A stretch of DNA of 64,000 bases from the NCBI GenBank assembly GCA_003640385.1, contig RCAB01000009.1, positions 62,001 through 126,000 on the forward strand, read 5' to 3'. This stretch comes from Setaria digitata (Eukaryota > Nematoda > Chromadorea > Rhabditida > Setariidae). Position numbers and translations under genes: made by a program. Positions 1 through 11,242 of this stretch are shown here, in pieces (position 1 is the stretch's first letter; the number at the start of each line of letters is the position of its first letter). The notes beneath the pieces were generated by a model that saw only the letters and a list, made by a program, of their open reading frames with translations, did no database searches and had not been told where the DNA came from.

Positions 1-2927
1 TTTAACTCATTCAAGTGTAAAAGAAGCGAATTTTTTTCCTGCTAGAATCACTCTGTAAATTATAGATCTATGAAATGACCCATTATTTGATAAGTAATGG
101 ATAAATATCTGCAATTAATGAGGAATTGCTGGGTCCTTGATTGCTAAGCTTTTGAAGTGATTGTTTGAATGATTGAAATATTAGTATAAAAAATTGAACA
201 GGAGGAAAGGTAAGCAATTTTAAATTATGATATGTGAATGTTTTTCTGATAATTAAAAAATTGTGTTATAATTGGCTAAGGTTCTTAAGAGACAATTCGG
301 TAGCAAAATGATAAGCTATTAATAAGGAGTTAGCAACTGTTTAGAGAATTGGGTAAAAACTGTATGCGATAAACAGCTGTGGAATATGTCTTCGTTAATT
401 TACTACTATAAATGCATTTTTTCTTTTTTTGTTTTTTTCTCTGACATTTTTTTTTTTTTTTTTTTTTTTGAGAAATAAATTAGTTGGGAAGGAAAAGGGT
501 TGGAAAAAAAAACGAAAGAGTGGGAATTGGACACCAGTCGGACTAAGATCGATGCTGTAATATTATGGAAGCAGGTTCTTCTTATGAAAACCGGAAGATG
601 AAATAGCGGGTAAGGGCAAAGCGGATGGTGAGTTATTTTGATTGAAGAACGGGAATGGTTTGAGTTTTAGAGTAAATTCTAATTTACATTAAAAAGATGT
701 TAGAATATTCATTGACCATTTTCAATATCGAATCGAGAATGCTCGGTTGTAAGCATTCGAGTATAGAATCCTCAAAAGTAGAGGAAAGTCTGTTCACCAA
801 GATTCTACATTACAAGAGGTATGAAACAACAATCATTCAATAGCGGTGTTTTACTTTTGCACTATTTGTTTGTTTTAGCATTTTTTGATATGGGTTTACC
901 TATTAATATGAAAGTTTTAGAAGAGAAAAATCAAAATTCAAACTCATCCTTGGTTTTCTTGTCTTGTTTCAAGTATACCGGATGGAAGCCTGCTTTACAC
1001 TTTGATTTCTTTTTTCCTCTCAAAATATTTTTGTGGAAATTTTAATTTGCTGAAATCTAGGCTAAAAATTCAATTTTCCTTGCTTAATTGAGCTTGCCCG
1101 TAAGTTGTATTAAGTCGTATTAAACTGTATTAAGCTCAAGATATTTATGTAATGATTTCAATTTGTCTATGTTCACGCGTTTAGAATTGTTTGCACCAAT
1201 TTAGTCAAATCCATGAAAGCTCTCTTTTCCATCTTTTATCACTACTTAATTAATGTCTTCTGCTCATTTTGATAATAATCATGCGATAAGTTTAGAATTA
1301 TCCATTACTTCGAAAGTATTATTAGTCAAATAATTAAGCAGTAACAGTTATCGTGATAATCAATATTAGTATAACACAAATCAATCAATGCTGTCTGAAA
1401 AATTCGATAACTCTTCCTGAAAATGATAACAAATTTGGTAAAAAGTTAATGAGCAAAGGGAACAAATAGAAATGATTGGGGAGTGAAAGGAGGATTGTAG
1501 AAACATACAGAGCTGTTTTCATCGTGATTAACGAGGTAAGTGGGTACTTCAACGGATAAGGGGAGAGAAGCATTTGAAAGACGATGAGGTCAGGTAGGAT
1601 TCTGAATGAGCACGAAACTGAACGTTCAACTCTGCTTCAGAAGAAAAAATAAAGTTTGAAGGGCAACATATGAATGTTCTACTGGCCAGTTAATCATCAA
1701 TGGTTGAATATGGGACATTATTAATTAATTAATATTTTCCAAATTAGAAGCAAGTCATTTTTGGAAAATTCCCCGCTGTTAGCAAAAGTATTTTTAAATG
1801 AATTTGGCTTTCTGTTAAAGAAATTTGAAATTTCCTCTCACTTTAAAAAAGTGAAAAAAGAAAATATTTGAATGGTAATGGAACAATAAATTTTAGTGAC
1901 AATGATAAATGCTGATTAAAATGATTCTTACATGGTTAGCATTTTTCAGATTCTGTTAGGCAGTTTTTGACGGAATAATTTCATTAAGAAGATTTGAGAA
2001 ATGCGAAAGTGAAATAAAAAATTGAGTTTGTGGATATAAAAGCAGCAAAATGTTTAGCATGACAATCTGCAAGAATAATCTCAAATGGTAAGCTTAAGAT
2101 TGTTAAAATTTTACGAATCAGCTAGATATATGTCTTACTCATATTAAATTTGAATCTTTTTAGTATGCCTGTCATTGTCAGGTGCAAACAAAAGATTTAG
2201 AATTTTCGAAAGTGAGTTAATTATTATGAGCAAAACTTTTTAATTTTTAACTTTTTTTAAACCTATTTCTGCGTATTTCTTTCTGTGAGCGAAAAAAGAA
2301 GCTTCCACTGGAAGCTATCTGTCCATCGGTAGTGCTTTGTTGCAGCGGATAAGTAATTACGAATGGAAAGAAGGAATTACTCTCTGTTTCACATGAAAAA
2401 GAATGGAATTATTAAAATCAATTGAATTACTCGAGAATATTACAGAGTTCATGATTTTTCGAGGAAATTTCATGTAGTAAGCGATTTGGAAGGACGGGAA
2501 AGAGAGAAATTGCATTCACAAATAAATTTGTCCGTGTTATTTGCTGGCTGGTAAAAACTATCGTAAAAAAAATCCGCGCACTTTATTCTGCTGTGAAACA
2601 ATTGCGAAATGAACAATCTTTGGCTCAATTTGATCACTTCAAACAGTTAGTTTTAGAGAAGAAATATTGAAATCTCTATGGAAGTGATGATGACATATTC
2701 GTTTTCAAAACTGCCATGTATTCATTGCAATAAAATGACAATAACACGTTGAAATGTTGAGATCACCGCATGAGACTGATAGTTTTGGGATTTATCAGGA
2801 TGGCACATCTCTAGGTAAAATGCTTCCAAATGTCGCACTTTCAGATTGTATTTTAAAATAACTCCCTTCAAACTGTTTTAGAAATATTGATTGACTGGAA
2901 GAATTTCTGAAACATAATCAATCATTT
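1..2927. other. Intergenic, no gene seen
   Basis: AT-rich sequence with only short, unspliced-looking open frames (for example plus 821-1045 and minus 1385-1573) that lack conserved features and credible splice partners. A pure T tract of about 22 nt lies near 448-469. It is the 3' flank of the minus-strand gene ending at 2928. I see nothing else to annotate. Confidence 0.6.
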
Positions 2928-4778
2928 TCAACTCTCTCGGACAAATTTTGTTGAGTTCATTTCTAATGAAAAACAATTATTGTTATTTTTGGTGTCATCA
3001 TTAGTTGTGCTATCCTGCCTTTTGCTTCCTCCTATTCCAGTACGAGCTTCTGAGTTTACAGGTACACATTGGCTTTTCAAGATTGTTTTTTCTTGCAAAT
3101 GAAAGAAACATCGAAAAACAATGATGAGCATCCATACCTACAATTTGAAACATTGAATTTATTTTTCATTTTCCAAAATTGAAATATATTTCACAATTCT
3201 TCGATTTCTCTTTTTCGCATCATCTTACGGATATTTTACTACTTAATCGCTCGGAATTTTAAATTTTATTAAAAATTTAAAGTGATAAGAAAAAACGAAA
3301 TAACCTGTATTGAAGTGAGTGAAATGAGAAGTACACAGGTGAAGGATAAAATCAACTTAAGAGCCTTGGATATGTAAGTTAGCTCATAGACTGGTTTGCC
3401 CACGATGCTCGATGTCAAACTGTCGTCATCATTTTCCTCTACATTAACGACCCTTAAATTTAAATAGAATTTAATTCGAAATTCATTCGGAAAACCATGA
3501 ACTGTTTTATCCATTTCAATATGCTTCTCTTTATAAAATTAGTGTTAGTAAAAATGTTAATACCATGAACTCATAATGTTATCGCCCATAATTACCTTAA
3601 GTTTTAAATTTAATTTAATCTAACTTAATCTCCTTAACTCTACAACTAATCTTCAAATTAATTCAGCTTAGGTCGTTTAAATTAGTTGTGTAAACTAATT
3701 TAAACAAATCTTGCATCTTACGATAGTTAGTAATGATCTAGCAAATGGATTTCAAATGATGACATCTGTTATATAAAAAAAGTTAGCTGACATCACAGCC
3801 ATTCTTAAAATTTCAACATAGTCAGCGGTTCATTACGTCTTTGCTATGATTATAATAAAACTTTTTTGAGCGAAAAAAAAAAATGGAATTTCGAGGCGAA
3901 TTAAACTAATGCTGGCGTTTCATTAATATATTCAGTGGTGTTCCAATCAAATTAATTAAAATGTTTTACCTGAAATCTAAACTTGTTCCAACTATTACAG
4001 CAAATAGACAAAATAAACAGACTAGTGTTAAGACACATATCGCTGCAGCCTGCAATTGTTTCTTTTTTTGAAATTCCTCCAGAATATTTCACTCATTTTC
4101 ACATAATACTATTAGATCATTGGAAACATCAAGCTCGATTAATTTGTAAAATTTTATCCTTAATTAATAAATGTAATGAAATAATGAGATGAGCATTTTC
4201 TTCGTCTTAAATTTTATGCTGTAATAACAATGTCATCTTGTGTCACAAGTAATTATGATGACAGGAAATCAATTTCTACTACTTCTTAAAAAAAGAAAAA
4301 ACACACAACATAAATAAAGTGGTATGAAATTATCAGTATTGCATTACCTGCATAAGTAAATGTGGTACTAGTAGATAAGGAGTTGATGTTTTGATAGCTA
4401 CTAAAAGTAAAATTGAAGCGATTAGTGCCAGAAATATACCAAATAGTGATATGGATAATGAGAGAAGGTACTGTTCACCCGTTTGAATAAAATGATATAT
4501 CGTTGAAAAGATCTAGAATGATTGTTATTCCTTAAAAAATTTGTCCACGAAATTCCTTTTAAGTTAATTAATCACTAATTATCCTTTCCAAGCACAATAA
4601 GATTAATTTGTAAGATTAAAGCGTTGCATACCTCATATGAAAAATAGCATAATTCCAAACATCCAATAAGCAACGTAGCCGTCGTAACATCCATTATGTT
4701 ACAGCAACATCTGTTACGAAGTCGTCGTTTTGTCGTTGCAGGCTGTATCATTCCGTCGATTTGTTGTGGTTCCGTCAT
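2928..4778 (-). CDS. Small four-transmembrane protein, LAPTM-like nematode family
   Basis: Five exons join in one continuous frame: 4778-4632, 4512-4348, 4049-3970, 3452-3305 and 3137-2928 (stop TGA), 750 nt or 249 aa. The predicted protein starts MTEPQQIDGM, then a basic/Cys patch (KRRLRNRCCC) and four hydrophobic segments at about residues 31-47, 70-95, 106-122 and 174-205, with an acidic loop (VEENDDDS) before the last. The C-terminal tail is hydrophilic and rich in N/D/K. The Cys-Cys patch followed by a V-x-T-A/G-T-L-x-I-G first helix and the ending of exon 2 (PYLLVPHLLMQ) recall the nematode LAPTM/DUF7027-like endomembrane proteins; that family call is from memory. The start at 4778 was chosen because an acceptor (TTTTAG at 4796) lies 17 nt upstream, as expected for spliced-leader addition. 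An in-frame ATG at 4874 is an alternative. Function unknown; endosomal or lysosomal membrane location is inferred only. Confidence 0.72.
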
Positions 4779-4794
4779 TTTTCTGTTTATATTA

Positions 4795-4800
4795 CCTAAA
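4795..4800 (-). promoter_or_regulatory. Putative spliced-leader acceptor for the four-TM gene
   Basis: On the minus strand a pyrimidine-rich TTTTAG lies 17 nt upstream of the chosen ATG (4778), with no obvious upstream exon or donor. This fits SL trans-splicing, common in nematodes. Inferred, not demonstrated. Confidence 0.4.
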
Positions 4801-5046
4801 ATTGACTTTTCACATTTACCGTTGAAGGATAAAAAAGAGCAACATCGAACTCTACTTTGAGTTGAAAAGTACATCGAATTAAATTGTTAGACACTTTGCG
4901 AAATTATTCTTCTCAACAAAAAGGAAAAAAGGACATTGCTATTCAATAGAACATAAACAATTGATATTACACAGCGTTTAGTTTTAGTTCTATTTCAGGT
5001 GGCTGAAATCCTGCAAGTATTTTCGTATTGTTTTCTTGCAGAAAAA

Positions 5047-5084
5047 ATGAAAAATATTTTTTGGTAGAAAAAAATATTTTTCAT
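5047..5084. repeat. Perfect AT-rich inverted repeat (hairpin)
   Basis: Two complementary arms of about 16 nt (ATGAAAAATATTTTTT and its reverse complement) flank a loop of about 5 nt. It could form a tight hairpin or cruciform. In AT-rich DNA this may be chance or a decayed mobile-element end. Confidence 0.6.
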
Positions 5085-8000
5085 TTCGAAAGATTACTTT
5101 TTTCCCCCTTTTCAAAATTAATTGAGTTGAGTGGTTGGAAAAAAGTCGTTCAATTAAAAAAAAAACTCGTTCCTTTTTCCTAACAAGATGAATTTGCTTA
5201 TTGCTTTTTTCTCTTTTGAATGTTGAAAAGAAGAAAATTACTTAACAAATAAGAGGAAAACTTCCATTCTGGAGCACTTATTTAAGCAATTAAATGAACA
5301 TTGTGTGAATAAATGCTAATTAATGGATGCTTCACAAGGGTAAGTTTTGAATTTTGCAAAAACTTCGAAATTCTTCGTTATCTCTCTATAGGAATCTGTC
5401 CTTTGCTTAATTTAATAATGACAAGAGTCTAAAGTAAAGTCTGAATTTAGTCTGATAATGCTTTTCAACTGTCAATATCAGATAGTGATGTTGGAAAGGT
5501 GGAAGAAGGATGGTTGGAAGGAGGCGACGAAGGAAGTTGAAGAGCAGATCAATGGAGGTAGGATAAGGATGGAAAACGGAAATATGCCAAATTTCCAATG
5601 TCCGCCGATAGCAAAATGAGAAAAAAAATTAAACTCAATTGACCTTTAGATGAAGACCGATTAGAAGAAACGATATGAACGCTGACAATCGAAGCCAGGA
5701 AAGAGTATTTTTGCGATTAAACTTTATTACAGTTATTATCGATTTCTATGAACAATGATTTCACATTTCAAAAATACTCAGTTTTTAAAATAAAAAAATT
5801 TTGCGAAATTTAACGTTCCATGTTTGCTATATGTGCATGGATGCAAACATGGTGACGGCGAATCAGAAATGAAAAAGGAAAGAAATGAATCTCCTTGACA
5901 ATGAAGTTTTAATTTTAGCTACAGCAATATTATTTCTTCTCGAAAGAAAAAATTTAACAGTTTGAAAATTTTTTAATTAACAAAAATTTGTGCCTATATG
6001 ATGTACGACATTATATTGGACAAAAAAATTAAAGTGTTAAAACTTGAATCCTCCAAATAAATTCCTTTTTATTCGACGTCTAAGTTTATAGAAATTTAAT
6101 GTAATGATAAAACTTGGACACAATTAGTAATACAAAGTATACATTTTTCTTAAGTAATAATATGTGATATTTTTAAATTTATTTTATACCACGGCAGTTT
6201 AACATTGCAACAGCAGAAATTAAGTCCCGAAAATTGATCAACAGGAAAATGGCATAATTGAAAACTTATTAAAATTGGAGTTATTAAATCTATTTTCGTA
6301 CACATTTAAGATTTTTTCTAGTCAGATCTTTCTTACTTTAACAACAACAATAGTAACAACTTCTATAACTACCCTTACTGTTAACAACATTTATTCAAAA
6401 CCGGTCATAAAGCCTTCCAACTAAATTTATTAATTAATAAAGCGAATTTTTGTTGAATCATTTTTTTATTAACAATAGAAGAAGGGAATGTTTCCAAATA
6501 TTATTCGGAACAATAAAATTCAAGAAATATGATTAATAAGAAATGAAAAAGGAAGAATTCTCTATCTGGTAAGAATAAAAACTTAACGTAATAAGTAACG
6601 AGTAATCAACTGATTAGTGATTCTGAATCAGAATGCTTTATGTAACATTGTGAGGAGAAATTGTAAAAGCCGCAATGTAATCTTTTCAATCACTAAGTAT
6701 CAGTCGGGAAGTTGTTTTATTTAATGTGCCAAATGCTCAGAAATTATTCGGCATATTCCGGTATGGACTTCAGGCTAGTTCACTTAGTTACTTTTCCAGT
6801 CTGTTTGAATAATTTTAGCAGTATTAATACTTTAAATACTTTCGATTTTATGAAACTTCACAAAAAAGTGTTGGAAAAGGTTAAGTGGGAAATGAAGGAA
6901 ATGAAATGATGTTAAGTTGAAAAAGAAGTGAAAATCTCTCGCAGAACCTGAGTTTATTTTTTGTCTCAAAACAATTAATTCCTTTAACACTATTACATCG
7001 TAGATGACCTTATTTCGAAATTCAATTTTTTTTTTTTTTCAGTTGCAAAATAAAAGGAAGAAAAATTATTGCCACCTTTCTTCAAAAAGATCGGAGCCAC
7101 TGATTAGTAATCATAAAAACACATGAGCAGGAAAGGAAATATTTTATATGAAAATCAATTAGATGAATAGAAAAAAAATTAGAAGGTTCATTTTTATTCT
7201 TTCACGAAAATCAATTCAAAAGTATTTGAAGGATGTACACTTCGTTTATTTTGAAAGATTCCAGCAAAGCACTGTTTCAGCGATCTGTTTAGAAATAAAG
7301 CAATTTAATGAACAACAGGTGAAAGCTAATTAATAAAATCGAGACTTTAAAACAAAAAAGAAGAGGAAGGGCGGAAAGAGAATGATCGGTAAAGTGAGAA
7401 ATCAGCTATAATGATTCAAAGTTAGGATAATAACATCATAAAAGAATTTGTTGATCTTATTCACATAAACCATTGGTTCTTCAGTTAAAATCGAGCGTTA
7501 GACAAAACATGTTTTGTTTGGTGACTGAATCATGAATATGATTTAATTCTTCAGTCCTTAATGAATAATGAGAACAAGCAACAGTTCCATCGGCTGCTCA
7601 GCAAGAAGTTTCCTTTTTTCTTTGTCTTAGAAAAATTTCAGAAATTACGGAATTAGAAATCACTGATTCTTGATTATCTAATAGCTATGTGATTCTTAGA
7701 TGCTCATGTTAGATTTCTGAAATATCGCTATAGGCCGCATCAAACTGAACTTGTTTAAGGAAAGATGATAATTCGATAGATAACTAGCGAAACGTATATA
7801 ACTACTTCAGATATTTTGTAAACTGGTCTCAACTACGAAAAGCAATCACAAATTTCTGACCATTTTATCAATTAATTATATTAAATTTCTCAACTTAACA
7901 ACATGAAAATAAACACAACATGTAGATCAGTTTATTTGAGCCTATGCAACTGACTAAAAACAGCGTAAGAAAACAAATGTAAAGGAAAGACAATACTTTT

Positions 8001-9477
8001 CATTAGGCTCATGCAGTTAAGCTCATTTTGTAATAATAATTCATTATTACTATTATCAACTTATTAACAAAACTTAATTATATTCATCTATGTACTATTA
8101 TTATTGTTATTGTTTTTCTTATTATAATCAATTGTTAACCATTAATTATTAATTCACCGTTGCTAATTATAACAGATCTAATTAATTAGGAACTTAAATT
8201 TGTGAATCAAGCAATGTAAGCAATCGTCCATAATAATAGCTTTAAGTTCAATCGTAAAACAATCTTTTTTGCAATAGCTATGCGCAAACAATATATAGGC
8301 AGAGCAGAGACAGACAAGAACCAAAAAGTTTGGTTTTATCCTACCTTACACATTTTCTGAAAAACATCATCTCCTAAGAAGAAACAGACAAAGCATGATT
8401 TCAACACCATCATTATCATCATATCGATTAAGTAAACAGGGAAAAAATAAATTGCAAAGTGAAAATGAAAGGAAAAGGTAAGTAACCTGTTGGAAGATAT
8501 GCAAAGAATTCCAGACGACATCATTTACATCTTTAATGCAATTAGAATGAAAAGGATAATGATGAGGCTGGTAATAATGATAATGATGACGTTTGAGATT
8601 TTAACTGGATAGTAATTTTGACAGAAGTGCAACAGCTTCTGTTGAAAAGCATAGATGAGAAATTCGTCCCATCACTTCCCTTCAACTTTTTGCGCCATGC
8701 CGAAACATCGTAAGCTCATTTTTGAAATCTTCTTAAATGATTAGAAATGAGAAGAGAGGAACCGGTTCCATTTCATGCATTCACTCACAAGTTGCTTCTC
8801 TCCTCTGAATGAAGTGGTGTGTCATTTTAAATTAAGGTGACATCCTTAACCCACCAATATTTATTCTTCCTCATTTCAGCACTCCCCTTATTAAATTCAC
8901 TTGTCAGTTATTACCTGCAGACAACCCTTTTGCTTTAATTATCCAGCTCGGAAACAAAACAAATCTTCATGAAGACACTTTGTCTCATGTGACAGTTGAC
9001 AATTTGGGCACTATAACAAATTGATGAGATGCACTTGCTTGAATGCAAAAGACCGATGAGTTTGTCTACCGTAAAGTCAAATTGTTCTGCTTAATTAATG
9101 GCCATATTGGTACTCCTTGATGCATGGTTGGGTATCTGAGTACACCGCGGTGCTCAAAAACACCATTACCATTAGCATAGAGTTTGAATGAAAGTTGATT
9201 TCAAAAGTTAGAATTTATAGACAAAGAGATGTGACAAAGTGAGAAATTTGGGTCATTTTTTCCGCACTTTATAGAATGAATGAGAGAAAAGAAGATAAAA
9301 AAGATATGGAAGGGAATATTTTATTTCCTTTGCGTTCCATTTGCCTCAAATCACCGGTTTCAACCCTCAACAGGCATTTTAGCATAAAATTCTCTTTCGA
9401 AACATGCAAAGACGGAATGGACGGCAAAGATGCGTTTTGTTAGGCTACGAAAAACAACTGAAATCTCTCTCAACAAC

Positions 9478-9518
9478 CACTCTCTCTCTCTTTCTTTTTC
9501 CCTCTCTCTTTTCACAGG
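9478..9518. repeat. CT/GA low-complexity tract
   Basis: Runs of TCTCTCTC interrupted by TTTC and CCC on the plus strand. This simple-sequence tract explains an apparent R/E-rich open frame on the minus strand in the same place. Confidence 0.75.
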
Positions 9519-10635
9519 TATGCTATTTTCAAAGGAAAAATGTGCATTGAAAAAGTAATGAATTGATGAATTGATTACTAGTAATGTAAATAACACTTAC
9601 AGCAAAGTACTGCGCGAAAATGGAACAAAAAAGGTATCAGGAAAGGAAAGAATTTGTATGGCCTGGCAACTGAATCAATCATTCATCTTTTCCCAAAATA
9701 GACATGACAATTGATGACAAAACTTGGCTTAAAAGTGTACTTTTGGCTTATTATTGTTTAGATTTGATTTGGATAATTTCTAGATAAGAAATGTTACTGC
9801 TGCTAGTAAAGAATCTAATTTCACCAAAATAATTAGCCTGGTATTGTCATAAATTGATTCATATACTCATATGAAGAAAATGATAGGTCTGAATTTGGTT
9901 GATCTCTATAATACGAACATAAATTTTAAATTTCATTTTGAAACTTCTAATTTTCATTTTAGAATTCTTAAGGGTAAATGAATAAAGAAGAAATTGGAAG
10001 AAAGAATAATTTAAGCAAAAAAAAGGAAGACGAATTTCCCTATTTCCTATCTATTAAGAATTATTGAATATATTTGAAACAACTTTAATTATTAACTTAA
10101 AATGTGGAGAAAATGATTGTAACAGGAAGTGTGTTATCGGAAAAGAAATTTTAAAATGTCAAATCAAATATAAAGAAAAAGAGGAGAGAAATTTGTATTA
10201 AGAAGATTGAAACGAAATGTGCGATAGTGATATTATGGTGGTAGAATGATGTGATGACCTTGCATTTACGCTGATGTTTGTAAAAAGGAAATGAGATTGA
10301 TGCAACTGATATATGTTATCAATTAACAAAGTGATATCGATACTCACTGCTAATCAAATACACATAGTCATGCTCGATGAACTGTGAAGAAGAACGAGAA
10401 GTGATGAATTGATATAAATGGTCACCTGCCACAGAGTAAAAGTTACAGAATAACAAAAGAAATAAATTTGATTTAAAATTGAAAACAACATGCAATACAG
10501 GCTTAATTTAAATACTTTTCGGAAATCTAATCATTTTTCTCAGCAAAGATCAAATACTTCATGCTTCTCAAAGTCTAAAACTGATCACTTATCGCTTTTC
10601 AATAGTCCTATCTTTCTTCTTAAAGGATAGAAGGA

Positions 10636-10730
10636 AAATATTTCCCGCCTCATTAGCAATATCAAAAGGATATTTGTTTGCTTTCTGATAACGTTTTATC
10701 CCTTTGATATTGCTAAGAGGGAGAAATGTT
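10636..10730. repeat. Long imperfect inverted repeat, miRNA- or MITE-like hairpin
   Basis: The left arm at about 10641-10673 contains TTAGCAATATCAAAAGGATA. The right arm at about 10698-10728 contains TATCCCTTTGATATTGCTAA. The core is about 19 paired bases allowing one G-U, and pairing extends outward with a few bulges to about 30 bp. The loop is about 24-26 nt. Size and shape resemble a metazoan pre-miRNA or a small MITE remnant. It sits about 0.5 kb upstream of the chitin-binding gene. Nothing in the sequence proves transcription. Confidence 0.5.
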
Positions 10731-11242
10731 ATTTAATTTCATTCCGCTAATAACGAACATTTCAAGTATAAACGGAAACAGATTCAACTTGAAAATGGTA
10801 TTGACGAAAATTGTAGAAGGAAAGAATGGACGAAAAACTTTTTCAGGAAAATATCATTGATCTAAATGTTGAAGAAAATATTGTTAATCATCGGAACTGA
10901 ACGCTTTCAATTTTCGCTTCAATTACTCACCCTTTCTTTAAACGTTAATTAATTTTTATCTGCGAACATTTTTCCCGATTCTTTTCACATAAAACAAAGA
11001 AAAGAAAGTTTTCACGGATTGATGACTTGATGGATAGATTGAGAAAAAGAAAATGTTTGTCGTCACTAAGAGGATTTATATAACTTTTCTGTTTTTTTAA
11101 CCATTATTTTGGAATACGGAATGAAAATCAGTGATTTTAATCACAATTTTTATGCAAATCAAAGAAGGCTCGCAAAGATTTTGATTTCAATATTCCAAAA
11201 TTGCTTAAGGAAAGGTTAAGGATTCTTAAAACTCTCAATTTA

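Larger units (their letters stand above)
4797..11242. other. Intergenic region, no gene supported
   Basis: About 6.4 kb between the divergently transcribed four-TM gene and the chitin-binding protein gene. No open frame has both conserved character and splice partners. It contains two inverted repeats (5047-5084 and about 10636-10730), a CT-rich stretch at about 9478-9518 and a short palindrome at 9138-9155, annotated separately. It should hold both promoters; I could not pick core elements. Confidence 0.55.

Noticed and set aside
9360..9596. Minus-strand frame rich in R/E/K
   Set aside because: It is produced by the CT/GA low-complexity tract at about 9478-9518.
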